DNA from: a virus
DNA length: 27,934 bases
Reading direction: 5' to 3' (one strand)
IMG/VR virus record: IMGVR_UViG_3300034402_000011
Location: 1-27,934 of that record
Part shown: piece after piece, positions 13,958-21,147 of the stretch
Layout: each line of letters starts with the position of its first letter
Position numbering within the stretch: the first letter of the stretch is position 1
Position numbers and translations under genes: made by a program
Notes under the pieces: generated by a model
Database searches by the model: none
What the model was told of the DNA's origin: nothing
What the model saw: the letters and a program-made list of their open reading frames with translations, nothing else

Positions 13958-16900
13958 CAGCGCGGCCTCCTCGTGAACCCGCGGCGCATCCGGTTCACCC
14001 CGTCGACCATGACCTCGGACGCCACCACCCGCGACTCGACCCGGACGATATCGGTGATCTCCCGGTCCCCCATGAACACCCGCGCTTCGACGTTCACGTT
14101 GACGTTCGGCATCCCGACCGGCTCCGGCGCGCCCGTCCCGTTGTACGCCAACGACAGGCCCTGAGGGAGCCAGCCGCCCTGGTCGTAGGAGAACGGGGTG
14201 AACGATCGCGGCATCCCGACGACCTCCATGTGCCACGGCTCCCGCGGCACCGGCCAGTGAACACCGAGCGCGTAGCCGACCGGCCGGTCATAGGCCGTCG
14301 AATCGGGGGCGTGGTCGATCGCGAGACCCAGCTGGTGGTTCGACGACCCCGGCGGGGCGACCAACGTCAGCGACGGGTCGCCGGCCAGGTACCTCGCGTA
14401 CAGGGCGGCCTGCTCGGCGTACGACCGGTAGCCGGACACGATGTAGTGCCCGCCGCCGGTCAGCGCGTTCCACAGGTTGAACTTGCCGAGCAGGATCGGG
14501 TTGAGTCCACCGGCGTCACCGGCGAACGACGTGGCCGCCAACGTCCGGTCGATCCACGCCCCCACCTCGCCGCGCATGTACTCCCAGCCGGCCTTGTAGC
14601 CGGTCTCCAACGGGAACGCGAGCGGGTCGAACTCGGGGGTCGGCGGCAGGTCGGCGGACGACATGAACATGTTCGCGAAGTCGCCGGTCAGCACCCCACC
14701 CGTCGCGAACCGGCGCACCCGGAACTCGTCGGGCACCCGGTCCTTCGGGAGGACCGCCATGTCGTACCAGTCGGCCGCCACGTTGAGGATGGCTCGGCCA
14801 CGGGACCGGTCGCCGAACTTGGGAAGGTACGCCTCCCCACCGGTCTCGGGCTCGTTCCACAGCCGGACCACCCGGCCGTCGCCGATCTGCGGCGAATGAT
14901 CTTCGAACACCGCCCCCCGAGCGTTGGCGTACACCGTCACCCGTGATGCCCCGACCGCACCCAAGAGAGGGTTGATCCCTTCTTGGAGTTCAAGGCCCGC
15001 CGCACGCGTCACGTCGCGGACGATCCCAGGGGTCACACCGAGCCGGGTAGCGATCGCCCACACCGTCGCCGCGGCGCCGAGGTCGGCTGCGGCAGTCATG
15101 ATCCGCATGCCGGTCGTCTGCTCGGCCCCGGCGTTCGCCATGATCGTACGAACCTCGGCCGGCGTCAGACCCAGTTCGTCGGCGACCGACCGGTAGGTGG
15201 CGTGTGCCCCTTGACGGGCGATCTCGTTCATCACCCCCATCTGCAACCCGAGCAAGCCGTTCGCCTCCGAGATGATCCGCTGCACCTCCTGCGGCGTGAC
15301 CCCGGTCTCCTCAGAAATCGCTTCGGCAGTGGCTCGACCGCCCTGTCGGCCATAGGCAGCCATCACCTGCATCTCCGTGTCCACGGCTCCGGCTGCGTTC
15401 GCCATCTGCGGCTTGACCACGTCGTTGACGAACGCCTGCAATTCGGCGTCGGACGCCTTCGCCATTTCAGCGATCAGACCGGCCGCTTCCGGACCCCACC
15501 CGGCCATCTCGGACGCGACATCCTCGCCGGCCCGCATGGCGATGATCCCGAGGTTCGTGCGCCACTCGGTCTGCGCCTGCACCTGCTCGCGCAGCTTGTC
15601 CATGTACTCGTCGATCGCGGGCACCGCCCGGTCGCGGAAGTCCTCCCACGACGTGGCCGCCTTGTCAGCACCGTCGTGGGTGGCGTTCCACCACGAGATC
15701 ACCTCGTTGGCGTTGTCCGACAACTCCTGAGCGTTGTCCTGCAACAGGTCGTTCCACGTGCCGACCGGGTCGAGGAACGAGTCGTTGATCCCCTCCAACG
15801 ACTCCAGCCACTTCTCATGCGCGTCCCGGGCCGCCTTCGCCGCCTCCGTCTCGCCGCCCAACTGCTCCTCAAGGTCGCCCACGTCCTCGCCGAGATCGCC
15901 GGTAGCGTCGCTCAGATGGCCGGTCGTCTCCACGCTGGCCTGCTGCTCCGCCTTCACGGCCTGCAACGCGGGGAGCAGGTCCCGGTAGGCGCCCGACAGG
16001 TCGATGTCGTACCGGTCGGCGAGTTCGCGTACCGCCTCCTCGGACAGGCCGAGAGCGGCGGTGAGGCCGGGCATCGACTCCTTCCAGCCGGTCAGGTTCC
16101 TCTGGACGACTTCGGCTTCGGCGCCGGCCATCCGCATGCGGAACACAAGCCGGTCGAGGGCTTCGCCCATCTCGTTGGCTTCGCGCTGCGACTCGGAGGT
16201 CTCCCACCACGGCTGGATGTTCCAGAAGCCGGGGTCGGCGGCCTGCTGCGCTTCCCGCACCTGCTCGCTGAGACGCTCGACGGCGGTGCCGAGGTCTTCC
16301 ATGTTCGTGAGGTCGAGGTCGGCGGTCGCTGACGCGACGACTTCGGCGACTTCGGCGTCGATCCGACCGAGTTCGGCGGCGACGACGCCGAGTCCCACTG
16401 CGGCAATCGCCGCGGCCGGCCCGACCTTGCCGAGAACGGTGTTCGCCGTGGCGCCAGCGGTGCCCATCGCGGCAAGCGCCTCTCGGGCGGCGTCGACCTT
16501 CGGCTTCAAGTAGGCGATGCCGCCGCCGAGGAACAGGAGGCCGCCGCCGAGGCCGGACACCGCGGTGGCGGTCGTCTGGATGGGGGCGGGGAGGCCGCCG
16601 AGGCCGTTGACGAGGTCGGTGGCCGTCTGAACCATCGTCCGCATCACGCCGTTCGCCTGCGAACCGGCGCCGATCAGGGTCGTCTCCAGCGACCCGCGCA
16701 GCGACTCCAGGTCGCCGGCCAGGTTGTCGAGCTTCTCGGCGGCGAGGTCCGCCGCGTACCCCTGGTCGGTGACGTTCTCGGTCCACCGGCCGACCGCCTC
16801 GGCGCCGCCCTCCATGAGGATCGTCGCGCCACGGACCGCGTCGGCGCCGAACAGGGTGGAGAGGGCGGTAGCGCGCTGCTCGTCGGACAGGCTCCCGAGC

Positions 16901-17733
16901 CGGTCCTGGAGCTGCTCGGCGACGCTCGCGATCCCGGTGAAAGCGCCCTCCGAGTCGAAGAACTGGAGGTTCAGTTCGTGCATCATCGACGCCGCCTCGA
17001 CCGACTGCGGCACGAGGCGTTGCAGCATCGTCTTGAACGACGTGCCGGCGTCGGACCCGTTGAGGCCCGCCTGGGAGAACATGGCGAGGATGCCGCTCGT
17101 CTCCTCGATGGTCAGCCCGAACTGGTCGGCGACAAGGCCCGACTGCTGGAGGGCCATGCCGATGTCCTCCACGTCGGCGGCGCTCTTGTTCGCCGCGGCG
17201 GCGAGGGTGTCGGCGATGCGGGGCACATCGGAACCGGCGAGGCCGAACGTGTTCATCCCCGCCGCGGCGATCTCGGCGGCCCTGGCGAGGCTCAGGTTCC
17301 CGGCGGCGGCGAGGTTCAGCGCGCCGGTCAGGCCGCCGCCGAGGATGTCCGCGGTGGACACGCCGGCCTTCGCCAGTTCGGTGGCGCCCTGAGCGGCCTC
17401 ACCGGCGGAGAACACGGTCGCCGCGCCGGCCTCCAGCACCGCGGCCCGCAGCCGGCCCATTTCCGACGACGACGCCCCCGATACGGCGCCCAGCTCGGAA
17501 AGCTGCCGCTCGAACTGGGCGGACGCGTTCACCGCCAACCCGAACCCGGCGACCATCGCCCCGCCGACGACCATCGCCCCCTGGCCGAGTTGTTGCATGT
17601 TGGCGCGGGACTTGGTGACCGCCTGCTCCTGCTCGGTGCGGAACCGTCGGGTCGTGTCCGACGACCGCTTCATCCCCTGCTCGTAGTTGGAGGTGTCGGC
17701 CCGCAACGCGATGTCGATGTTTCTCCATGCCAT
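13957..17733 (-). CDS. Tape measure protein with C-terminal VanY/M15 peptidase-like domain, 1258 aa
   Basis: The tape measure sets tail length and is ejected into the host envelope at infection. Residues 1-350 match the phage tail tape measure family (TP901 type: FERQLSELGAVSGASSSEMG, ATELAKAGVSTADILGG, LTIEETSGILAMFSQAG). Hydrophobic stretches lie at about 49-68, 388-410 and 438-456. Residues 788-919 contain three 44-aa tandem repeats. Near the C-terminus SGYRSYAEQAALYARYLAG, SSNHQLGLAIDH and EPWHME form a complete M15B/VanY signature: His1133, Asp1140 and His1168 as zinc ligands and Glu1165 as catalytic base. It could open peptidoglycan cross-links during entry. At about 0.15 nm per residue the length implies a tail near 190 nm. 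A perfect anti-Shine-Dalgarno match precedes the ATG. Confidence 0.92.
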   Translation of the reverse strand: MAWRNIDIALRADTSNYEQGMKRSSDTTRRFRTEQEQAVTKSRANMQQLGQGAMVVGGAMVAGFGLAVNASAQFERQLSELGAVSGASSSEMGRLRAAVLEAGAATVFSAGEAAQGATELAKAGVSTADILGGGLTGALNLAAAGNLSLARAAEIAAAGMNTFGLAGSDVPRIADTLAAAANKSAADVEDIGMALQQSGLVADQFGLTIEETSGILAMFSQAGLNGSDAGTSFKTMLQRLVPQSVEAASMMHELNLQFFDSEGAFTGIASVAEQLQDRLGSLSDEQRATALSTLFGADAVRGATILMEGGAEAVGRWTENVTDQGYAADLAAEKLDNLAGDLESLRGSLETTLIGAGSQANGVMRTMVQTATDLVNGLGGLPAPIQTTATAVSGLGGGLLFLGGGIAYLKPKVDAAREALAAMGTAGATANTVLGKVGPAAAIAAVGLGVVAAELGRIDAEVAEVVASATADLDLTNMEDLGTAVERLSEQVREAQQAADPGFWNIQPWWETSESQREANEMGEALDRLVFRMRMAGAEAEVVQRNLTGWKESMPGLTAALGLSEEAVRELADRYDIDLSGAYRDLLPALQAVKAEQQASVETTGHLSDATGDLGEDVGDLEEQLGGETEAAKAARDAHEKWLESLEGINDSFLDPVGTWNDLLQDNAQELSDNANEVISWWNATHDGADKAATSWEDFRDRAVPAIDEYMDKLREQVQAQTEWRTNLGIIAMRAGEDVASEMAGWGPEAAGLIAEMAKASDAELQAFVNDVVKPQMANAAGAVDTEMQVMAAYGRQGGRATAEAISEETGVTPQEVQRIISEANGLLGLQMGVMNEIARQGAHATYRSVADELGLTPAEVRTIMANAGAEQTTGMRIMTAAADLGAAATVWAIATRLGVTPGIVRDVTRAAGLELQEGINPLLGAVGASRVTVYANARGAVFEDHSPQIGDGRVVRLWNEPETGGEAYLPKFGDRSRGRAILNVAADWYDMAVLPKDRVPDEFRVRRFATGGVLTGDFANMFMSSADLPPTPEFDPLAFPLETGYKAGWEYMRGEVGAWIDRTLAATSFAGDAGGLNPILLGKFNLWNALTGGGHYIVSGYRSYAEQAALYARYLAGDPSLTLVAPPGSSNHQLGLAIDHAPDSTAYDRPVGYALGVHWPVPREPWHMEVVGMPRSFTPFSYDQGGWLPQGLSLAYNGTGAPEPVGMPNVNVNVEARVFMGDREITDIVRVESRVVASEVMVDGVNRMRRGFTRRPR
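14977..15372 (-). repeat. Three tandem 44-aa (132-bp) repeats in the tape measure
   Basis: Units start at MQVMAAYGRQGGRATAEAIS, MGVMNEIARQGAHATYRSVA and MRIMTAAADLGAAATVWAIA, and each contains a G-[VL]-T-P-x-x-V turn 24-30 residues in. All are exactly 44 residues, four times the 11-residue spacing often seen in tape measure repeats. At DNA level they have diverged, so they are old duplications. Confidence 0.7.
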
Positions 17734-17740
17734 TTCGGGT

Positions 17741-17752
17741 GATCACCTCCTT
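17741..17752 (-). promoter_or_regulatory. Extended ribosome binding site for the tape measure
   Basis: AAGGAGGTGATC, a full-length match to the 16S rRNA 3' end complement, lies 7 nt before the ATG of the tape measure. It is much longer than other sites in the window and should give very strong initiation after the 214-bp gap. Confidence 0.7.
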
Positions 17753-17782
17753 CGCGTATCTGCGAGGGTGCTGCGAGCCTCT

Positions 17783-17788
17783 TACGAT
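17783..17788 (+). promoter_or_regulatory. Putative -10 element (TACGAT) for a leaderless gene
   Basis: TACGAT ends 8 nt before GTG 17797, with no ribosome binding site between. The arrangement repeats that at 9052 and 19821. Confidence 0.4.
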
Positions 17789-17796
17789 GCGTGTCC

Positions 17797-17943
17797 GTGT
17801 CGAACCGTCGAGCGCCGTCCACCAACCCGTGGCTGGTGGTGATCGTCTGCCTGGCCGTGGTGATCGCCGCCGCGATGTGGCAGCGGGCGCAGACCGACGC
17901 ACGGGTTCACGACGAGGTGTGCGAGATCACCTCCGACTGCTGA
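17797..17943 (+). CDS. Plus-strand small membrane protein, 48 aa
   Basis: MSNRRAPSTNPWLVVIVCLA leads into a single transmembrane helix (about residues 12-27, ending IAAAMW) and a charged tail with two cysteines (VCEITSDC). It is encoded on the strand opposite to all flanking tail genes, filling the gap between the chaperone extension (ends 17948) and the tape measure (starts 17733). A GTG two codons upstream is an alternative start. The N-in, cysteine-bearing outside tail is what the positive-inside rule suggests. It may be a cargo protein acting at the host membrane, for instance in exclusion of other phages; that is inference. Confidence 0.6.
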   Translation: MSNRRAPSTNPWLVVIVCLAVVIAAAMWQRAQTDARVHDEVCEITSDC

Positions 17944-17947
17944 ACGG

Positions 17948-18882
17948 CTACTCGTCGTCCTCCGGGCGGCGGCGTCTCAGGAACACCTTCGGCGGCACCC
18001 TTCGCTCCTCGTCCCGCAGTTCCTCGGCGAGCGCGTAACGGAGGCGGCACCCCTCGCATTCGACGGCGTCGGCGACGAACGGGGGGTCCGGCAGAGGCCG
18101 CCCGGTGACCGGGTCGCGGAGCATGTCGTCGTGCGCGCTACACGACGGGCAGCGGGTCCGCTTGTCGATCAGCCAGGCGAGCGACTTCGCCCGCTCAAGC
18201 TCCGGCCAGTCAAGCCACTCCCGATGCTGGATGCGCAGTTCGCCGAAACAGAGGTCGAGTTCGAGGCGAAAGTCGTCGTCCTCCCTCAGTCTTTTCCCAG
18301 GTCACCGACACTGGTGTTGACCTTGGACAGCGCCTCGGCGTTCTGGAACAGCAGGTCGAGGTCACCTTCCGGCCACGCCCGAGACGCCCACATCTGCTCC
18401 GCCTCAGCCGGATGAAGCGAGTCGGCAACCTCGCCGTCGCCGAACTCGATACGCGCCACAGCGGCCGCCACAAGGGCGGCCGGGAACGTGTCCGTGTTGT
18501 ATCGCAGCGGAGCCGGGACCGCCTTGCCGTTCCCGACGGCGGCGAGAGCCTCGGCCATCGCCCGCTTGTACTCGGCCTTCTGCTGGTCAGTCGGCGGGTG
18601 CTCCGCCTCCAACGCGTCCCAGACCTTCGGGTCGACCGGCTCGAGAGTAAACCGGATCAGCCGGCCCTTCAACATCGCCTGGAAGGCCGCCAACTCGGCT
18701 TCGGCGTCGGCGACCTCAACCGGGTTGACCGGAACCCCTCGCGGCGGGTTCTGCGCCCGCAGGACCCGTCCCTGAAGGACGCGCAGACGGTCAGCGTCCG
18801 CCGGGTTCTCGGCGAACGCGACGATCTCCTGGCGGACCGGCCGGTTGAGGAGGCGGGCGACGACCTCGTCGCGCCCGCTCAC
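17948..18882 (-). CDS. Tail assembly chaperone, long -1 frameshift product (gpG-T like), 311 aa
   Basis: Ribosomes that slip back one base on G GGA AAA (18292-18298) continue past the short product's stop and add 114 residues, from RLREDDDFRLELDL to RRRRPEDDE. The extension contains two CxxC pairs, RCPSC and CEGC, about 31 residues apart, a zinc-ribbon layout. In siphoviruses the long and short chaperone forms bind the tape measure and recruit the tail tube protein, and the tape measure gene follows here as expected. The extension frame has no good start of its own and no other assignment. The product is 197 aa of the common part plus 114 aa. Confidence 0.85.
18286..18882 (-). CDS. Tail assembly chaperone, short product (gpG like), 198 aa
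   Basis: This protein sits between the major tail protein and the tape measure, the standard place for the tail assembly chaperone. It is mostly helical and charged, with VARLLNRPVRQEIVAFAENP near the start and LIRFTLEPVDPKVWDALEAE in the middle; the latter motif recurs in actinophage chaperones. The GTG at 18882 overlaps the major tail protein stop (GTGA). It ends in SVGDLGKD, with the slippery heptamer coding for the last three codons before the stop. Confidence 0.85.
   Translation of the reverse strand: MSGRDEVVARLLNRPVRQEIVAFAENPADADRLRVLQGRVLRAQNPPRGVPVNPVEVADAEAELAAFQAMLKGRLIRFTLEPVDPKVWDALEAEHPPTDQQKAEYKRAMAEALAAVGNGKAVPAPLRYNTDTFPAALVAAAVARIEFGDGEVADSLHPAEAEQMWASRAWPEGDLDLLFQNAEALSKVNTSVGDLGKD
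18292..18298 (-). promoter_or_regulatory. -1 ribosomal frameshift site, GGGAAAA
   Basis: On the minus strand the zero-frame codons are CTG GGA AAA GAC TGA, so the heptamer is in the canonical X XXY YYZ register as G GGA AAA. Slippage leads into AGA CTG AGG and an open frame of 114 codons. I see no clear downstream pseudoknot by eye. Confidence 0.85.
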
Positions 18883-19376
18883 GCTGCGACGGTGCCGTCG
18901 AGGGTCGGGACCTGCGGCGCGAAGTTCACCCGGAACTGCGCCGGCCCGTTCAGCGCTCGCAGCTTCGTCCGCGTCGAGATGCGCGCCGGCCAGGTGTCGA
19001 TGTCGTTGCCGGCGGCGATCGCTGCGGACGGCGACGCGGCCTCCACGAACGACACCCACACCGACAGGCCCGGGTCCGACGCGTCGTAGATCACCGTGCT
19101 CGCCGTGCCCCGCCAGAACTCCAGCGACGACTCGGCGTAGGTCTCCTCACCGGGGATCGTCCCTGTGCGGTAGGAGAGCGCGTCGGGGGTCGGGTCGTTG
19201 GCGACGTTGACCTCCCAGCCGTTGATCCCGTCGGCGGCGAGCGCCTCGTCGTTCTCGACGCCGCGGAGGTCGACACCGGCGGCCAACTCGGCGATGGTCG
19301 GGGCTTCCAGGTCGGCGGGGGCGACGGTCATCATGATCACCCGGAGGCGGCCGTCGCGGAGCGAGTAGCGGGACAT
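18879..19376 (-). CDS. Major tail (tube) protein, 165 aa
   Basis: The beta-rich sequence with IAELAAGVDLRGVENDEALA, INGWEVNVANDPTPDALSYR, the ETYAESSLEFWRG segment and VYDASDPG-type turns followed by WVSFVEA matches the actinophage tail tube fold. It lies immediately before the chaperone and tape measure, the canonical order. The ATG at 19376 is 3 nt after the previous stop. Its product would polymerise as rings around the tape measure. Confidence 0.82.
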   Translation of the reverse strand: MSRYSLRDGRLRVIMMTVAPADLEAPTIAELAAGVDLRGVENDEALAADGINGWEVNVANDPTPDALSYRTGTIPGEETYAESSLEFWRGTASTVIYDASDPGLSVWVSFVEAASPSAAIAAGNDIDTWPARISTRTKLRALNGPAQFRVNFAPQVPTLDGTVAA

Positions 19377-19379
19377 GGG

Positions 19380-19649
19380 TCAGCCCTCCTTGGGGCGATC
19401 GTCGGGCAGGGACGGCATCGGCGGGGGGTAGTCGACGGCTTCGACGAGAGCCTCGGCGACGGCCGCCTTGGTGGAGCCGCGGGTCCGGGTCACCCCGGCG
19501 GCTGCGGCTGCCACTTCCAGCTGGTCGCGCTTGAGGTCGCCGACTTCGACGAAGCCTCGGGACTGGTACTTGGTGGTGAACGAGGATCGGAGCGTCCGGA
19601 AGGTGCGCTCCGGGTTGTCGGGGTGGGCTATGACGACGGTGTCGGCCAT
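19380..19649 (-). CDS. Small protein with SAP-like helical motif, 89 aa
   Basis: After a beta-prone start (TVVIAHPDNPERTFRTLRSS) the segment DLKRDQLEVAAAAAGVTRTR followed by GSTKAAVAEALVEA has the look of a SAP or Rho N-terminal-type helix-extended loop-helix, often fused to or beside phage tail and head proteins. The ATG at 19649 overlaps the preceding TGA. It directly precedes the major tail protein, so a structural or assembly role is likely. Confidence 0.6.
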   Translation of the reverse strand: MADTVVIAHPDNPERTFRTLRSSFTTKYQSRGFVEVGDLKRDQLEVAAAAAGVTRTRGSTKAAVAEALVEAVDYPPPMPSLPDDRPKEG

Positions 19650-19789
19650 CAGGAGTCCTCGGCGATGCGCTCAGCATCGAGTTCGTCAGCGCACGCCTGG
19701 GCGTGCTTGGCGATGATGCGCAGCGTCCGAACGAGGCGCGTCGTGTCGCTCCCCACTCGGATCGACACATCGGTGTTGGTGTAGGACAC
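19649..19789 (-). CDS. Small helical hypothetical protein, 46 aa
   Basis: GTG at 19789 has GGAGG with a 6-nt gap; an ATG five codons upstream is possible but would overlap that site. The product runs SYTNTDVSIRVGSDTTRLVR then a helix (TLRIIAKHAQACADELDAER). It starts back-to-back with the plus-strand gene at 19834, 44 nt away. No function is visible. Confidence 0.55.
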   Translation of the reverse strand: MSYTNTDVSIRVGSDTTRLVRTLRIIAKHAQACADELDAERIAEDS

Positions 19790-19820
19790 GACGGGCCTCC
19801 TCATGGACGGTCAGACGTGG

Positions 19821-19826
19821 GACAAT
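19821..19826 (+). promoter_or_regulatory. Putative -10-like element before 19834
   Basis: GACAAT within GACGTGGGACAATG ends 7 nt before GTG 19834. The same block with one change occurs at 1684-1697 upstream of another plus-strand gene. Confidence 0.35.
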
Positions 19827-19833
19827 GGAGGAC

Positions 19834-20133
19834 GTGTGGGACGACGAGACGCCCCGGTGGGAGTTGGAGGCACGACTGGTGACGGCGCTCAGCCTCCACG
19901 CACGGGTGTCATGGGACAACGAGCCGACGTACTGCTGGGAGTGCATGCAGGCTTGGCCGTGCGACACGGTCCGCGCCCTGAACGGCGTTCCGTTGTCCGA
20001 GCCGCGCCTAGCGGTTAGGCCGGGGTCGTGCGCAGCACGTAGCGGTCGCCGATGGAGACCAGCGCCCCCTCACGGATCGGAGCGCCCTGCGCGTACTCGT
20101 CCCGCTCGAACACCACCACCCCATCGACGGTGA
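19834..20133 (+). CDS. Plus-strand cysteine-containing protein, up to 99 aa
   Basis: The first 60 residues look like a real soluble domain: MWDDETPRWELEARLVTALS, then a Trp- and Cys-rich part with YCWECMQAWPC that may bind zinc. After about residue 61 the frame runs antisense through the end of the minus-strand tail terminator gene (20015 onward) and becomes Arg- and Pro-rich, as a shadow would. Either the original stop was lost or the long tail is real. ATG 19825, three codons upstream in frame, is an alternative that overlaps the -10-like hexamer. It lies alone in a gap between neck and tail genes. Confidence 0.5.
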   Translation: MWDDETPRWELEARLVTALSLHARVSWDNEPTYCWECMQAWPCDTVRALNGVPLSEPRLAVRPGSCAARSGRRWRPAPPHGSERPARTRPARTPPPHRR

Positions 20134-20425
20134 TCGGGTTCACGTAGGCGCCGTTCCCGTTCCGGCCGAGGATCGCGGCGCGGACCTTGTCGGCCATCCA
20201 CTCCGCCTGCCACCGGTCCTTCCCGACCGACGACACCTGGTAGACGCGGTCCACGTCGGCATGCGGCCACTGCGCCGGCCCGTCCGACGAACCCCCTGGG
20301 ATCGGGTACACCACGGCGAACGGTTCCACGCCGGCCGGGGGGCGGTCGAGGTCGCCGACGGGGCGGGTGGTGGCAGCGGCGAGCATGTCGATCAGCGCCT
20401 GCGTCACCTTCCGCCGGTCGTTCAC
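20015..20425 (-). CDS. Tail terminator or tail completion protein, 136 aa
   Basis: The protein opens with a helix (DRRKVTQALIDMLAAATTRP) and continues with strands including FAVVYPIPGGSS, DRVYQVSSVGKDRWQAEWMA and KVRAAILGRNGNGAYVNPIT. This resembles the tail terminator (lambda gpU type) family, which caps the finished tail tube for joining to the head. Order between an HK97 gp10-like gene and the major tail protein agrees. GTG 20425 overlaps the previous TGA. Confidence 0.68.
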   Translation of the reverse strand: MNDRRKVTQALIDMLAAATTRPVGDLDRPPAGVEPFAVVYPIPGGSSDGPAQWPHADVDRVYQVSSVGKDRWQAEWMADKVRAAILGRNGNGAYVNPITVDGVVVFERDEYAQGAPIREGALVSIGDRYVLRTTPA

Positions 20426-20799
20426 GGCAGCCCCAGCTCGCCGACGGCTTCGGCGAAGTCGTCCCACACGGCATCGGCAGCAGGCCCCCAATGCGGACGG
20501 GGAGGCTGGTCGATCTTCGCTCCCCGCTTGTCGGTCCCGTGGAACCCCTGCTCCGACCGGAACCCGCCCGGATGGTGCGTCCCCACCGTCGCCCCCACGA
20601 ACTTCGCCCGGATCGGCTGGATGCCCATCGAACCGTGGTAGTCCGGCATCCCCGGGTCCGAGCCGAGCGCCTGCCGGGCGTTCCCCTCCACCTCGCCGAG
20701 CAGGCGCTGCGCGTACGCCCCGACCAGGCCGACGGCGCCGCTCTTCGCCTTGGAAGCCAGCCCGGCGATGTCCCGGGCGACCTCGTCGGCCGACGCCAT
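20422..20799 (-). CDS. HK97 gp10-like neck protein, 125 aa
   Basis: Helical N-terminus (MASADEVARDIAGLASKAKS), a central beta region with GTHHPGGFRSEQGFHGTDKR, then a conserved-looking PPRPHWGPAADAVWDDFAEA end fit the HK97 gp10-like group of head-tail joining proteins. The ATG overlaps the preceding TGA. It follows the connector genes and precedes the tail terminator, as in other HK97-like phages. Confidence 0.65.
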   Translation of the reverse strand: MASADEVARDIAGLASKAKSGAVGLVGAYAQRLLGEVEGNARQALGSDPGMPDYHGSMGIQPIRAKFVGATVGTHHPGGFRSEQGFHGTDKRGAKIDQPPRPHWGPAADAVWDDFAEAVGELGLP

Positions 20800-21134
20800 C
20801 AGGCCCCCGGGATGCGGATCACCGCAACCGTCAGCGACGTGACCCCCGAGTAGGACACGTCGGCGAGACCGCCGGCACCGGCGAACCGGCCCGGGTCGAA
20901 CGGGCCGATCATCCGTTCCTGCCCCGCCGGCACCGCCACGGCGATGTTCACGTCCGTCCCGTAGTCCGACGGCCGCTTCGAGTCCACCGTCACCGTGATC
21001 GACCCTCCGGAGCCGTTCACCACGTGGAGGAACGTGTCGGGCCGCGGCCGGAACTTGTCGCCACCACCCGCCGCCGTCGTGTAGGCGGGGCTCAGGCCGG
21101 TGAGGGAGACGTTCTGGGTTGCGAGGGTCGCCAT
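20799..21134 (-). CDS. Beta-rich small structural protein, 111 aa
   Basis: MATLATQNVSLTGLSPAYTT, GGGDKFRPRPDTFLHVVNGS, SITVTVDSKRPSDYG, VAVPAGQERMIGPFDPGRFA and LADVSYSGVTSLTVAVIRIP describe a compact beta-sandwich. Similar proteins recur among actinophage head-tail genes, probably as decoration or neck components. The ATG at 21134 is preferred over the longer frame because it follows the previous stop by 13 nt and has GGAGG upstream. Confidence 0.65.
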   Translation of the reverse strand: MATLATQNVSLTGLSPAYTTAAGGGDKFRPRPDTFLHVVNGSGGSITVTVDSKRPSDYGTDVNIAVAVPAGQERMIGPFDPGRFAGAGGLADVSYSGVTSLTVAVIRIPGA

Positions 21135-21147
21135 CGGAGGCTCCTTG

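Noticed and set aside
12734-14164. 476-codon plus-strand open frame
   Set aside because: Antisense to the tail tip and tape measure genes; composition is that of high-GC third-position shadow.
20006-20020. Hairpin GCCTA-TAGGC at the end of the tail terminator gene
   Set aside because: Only five base pairs and no extension; too weak to call as a terminator.
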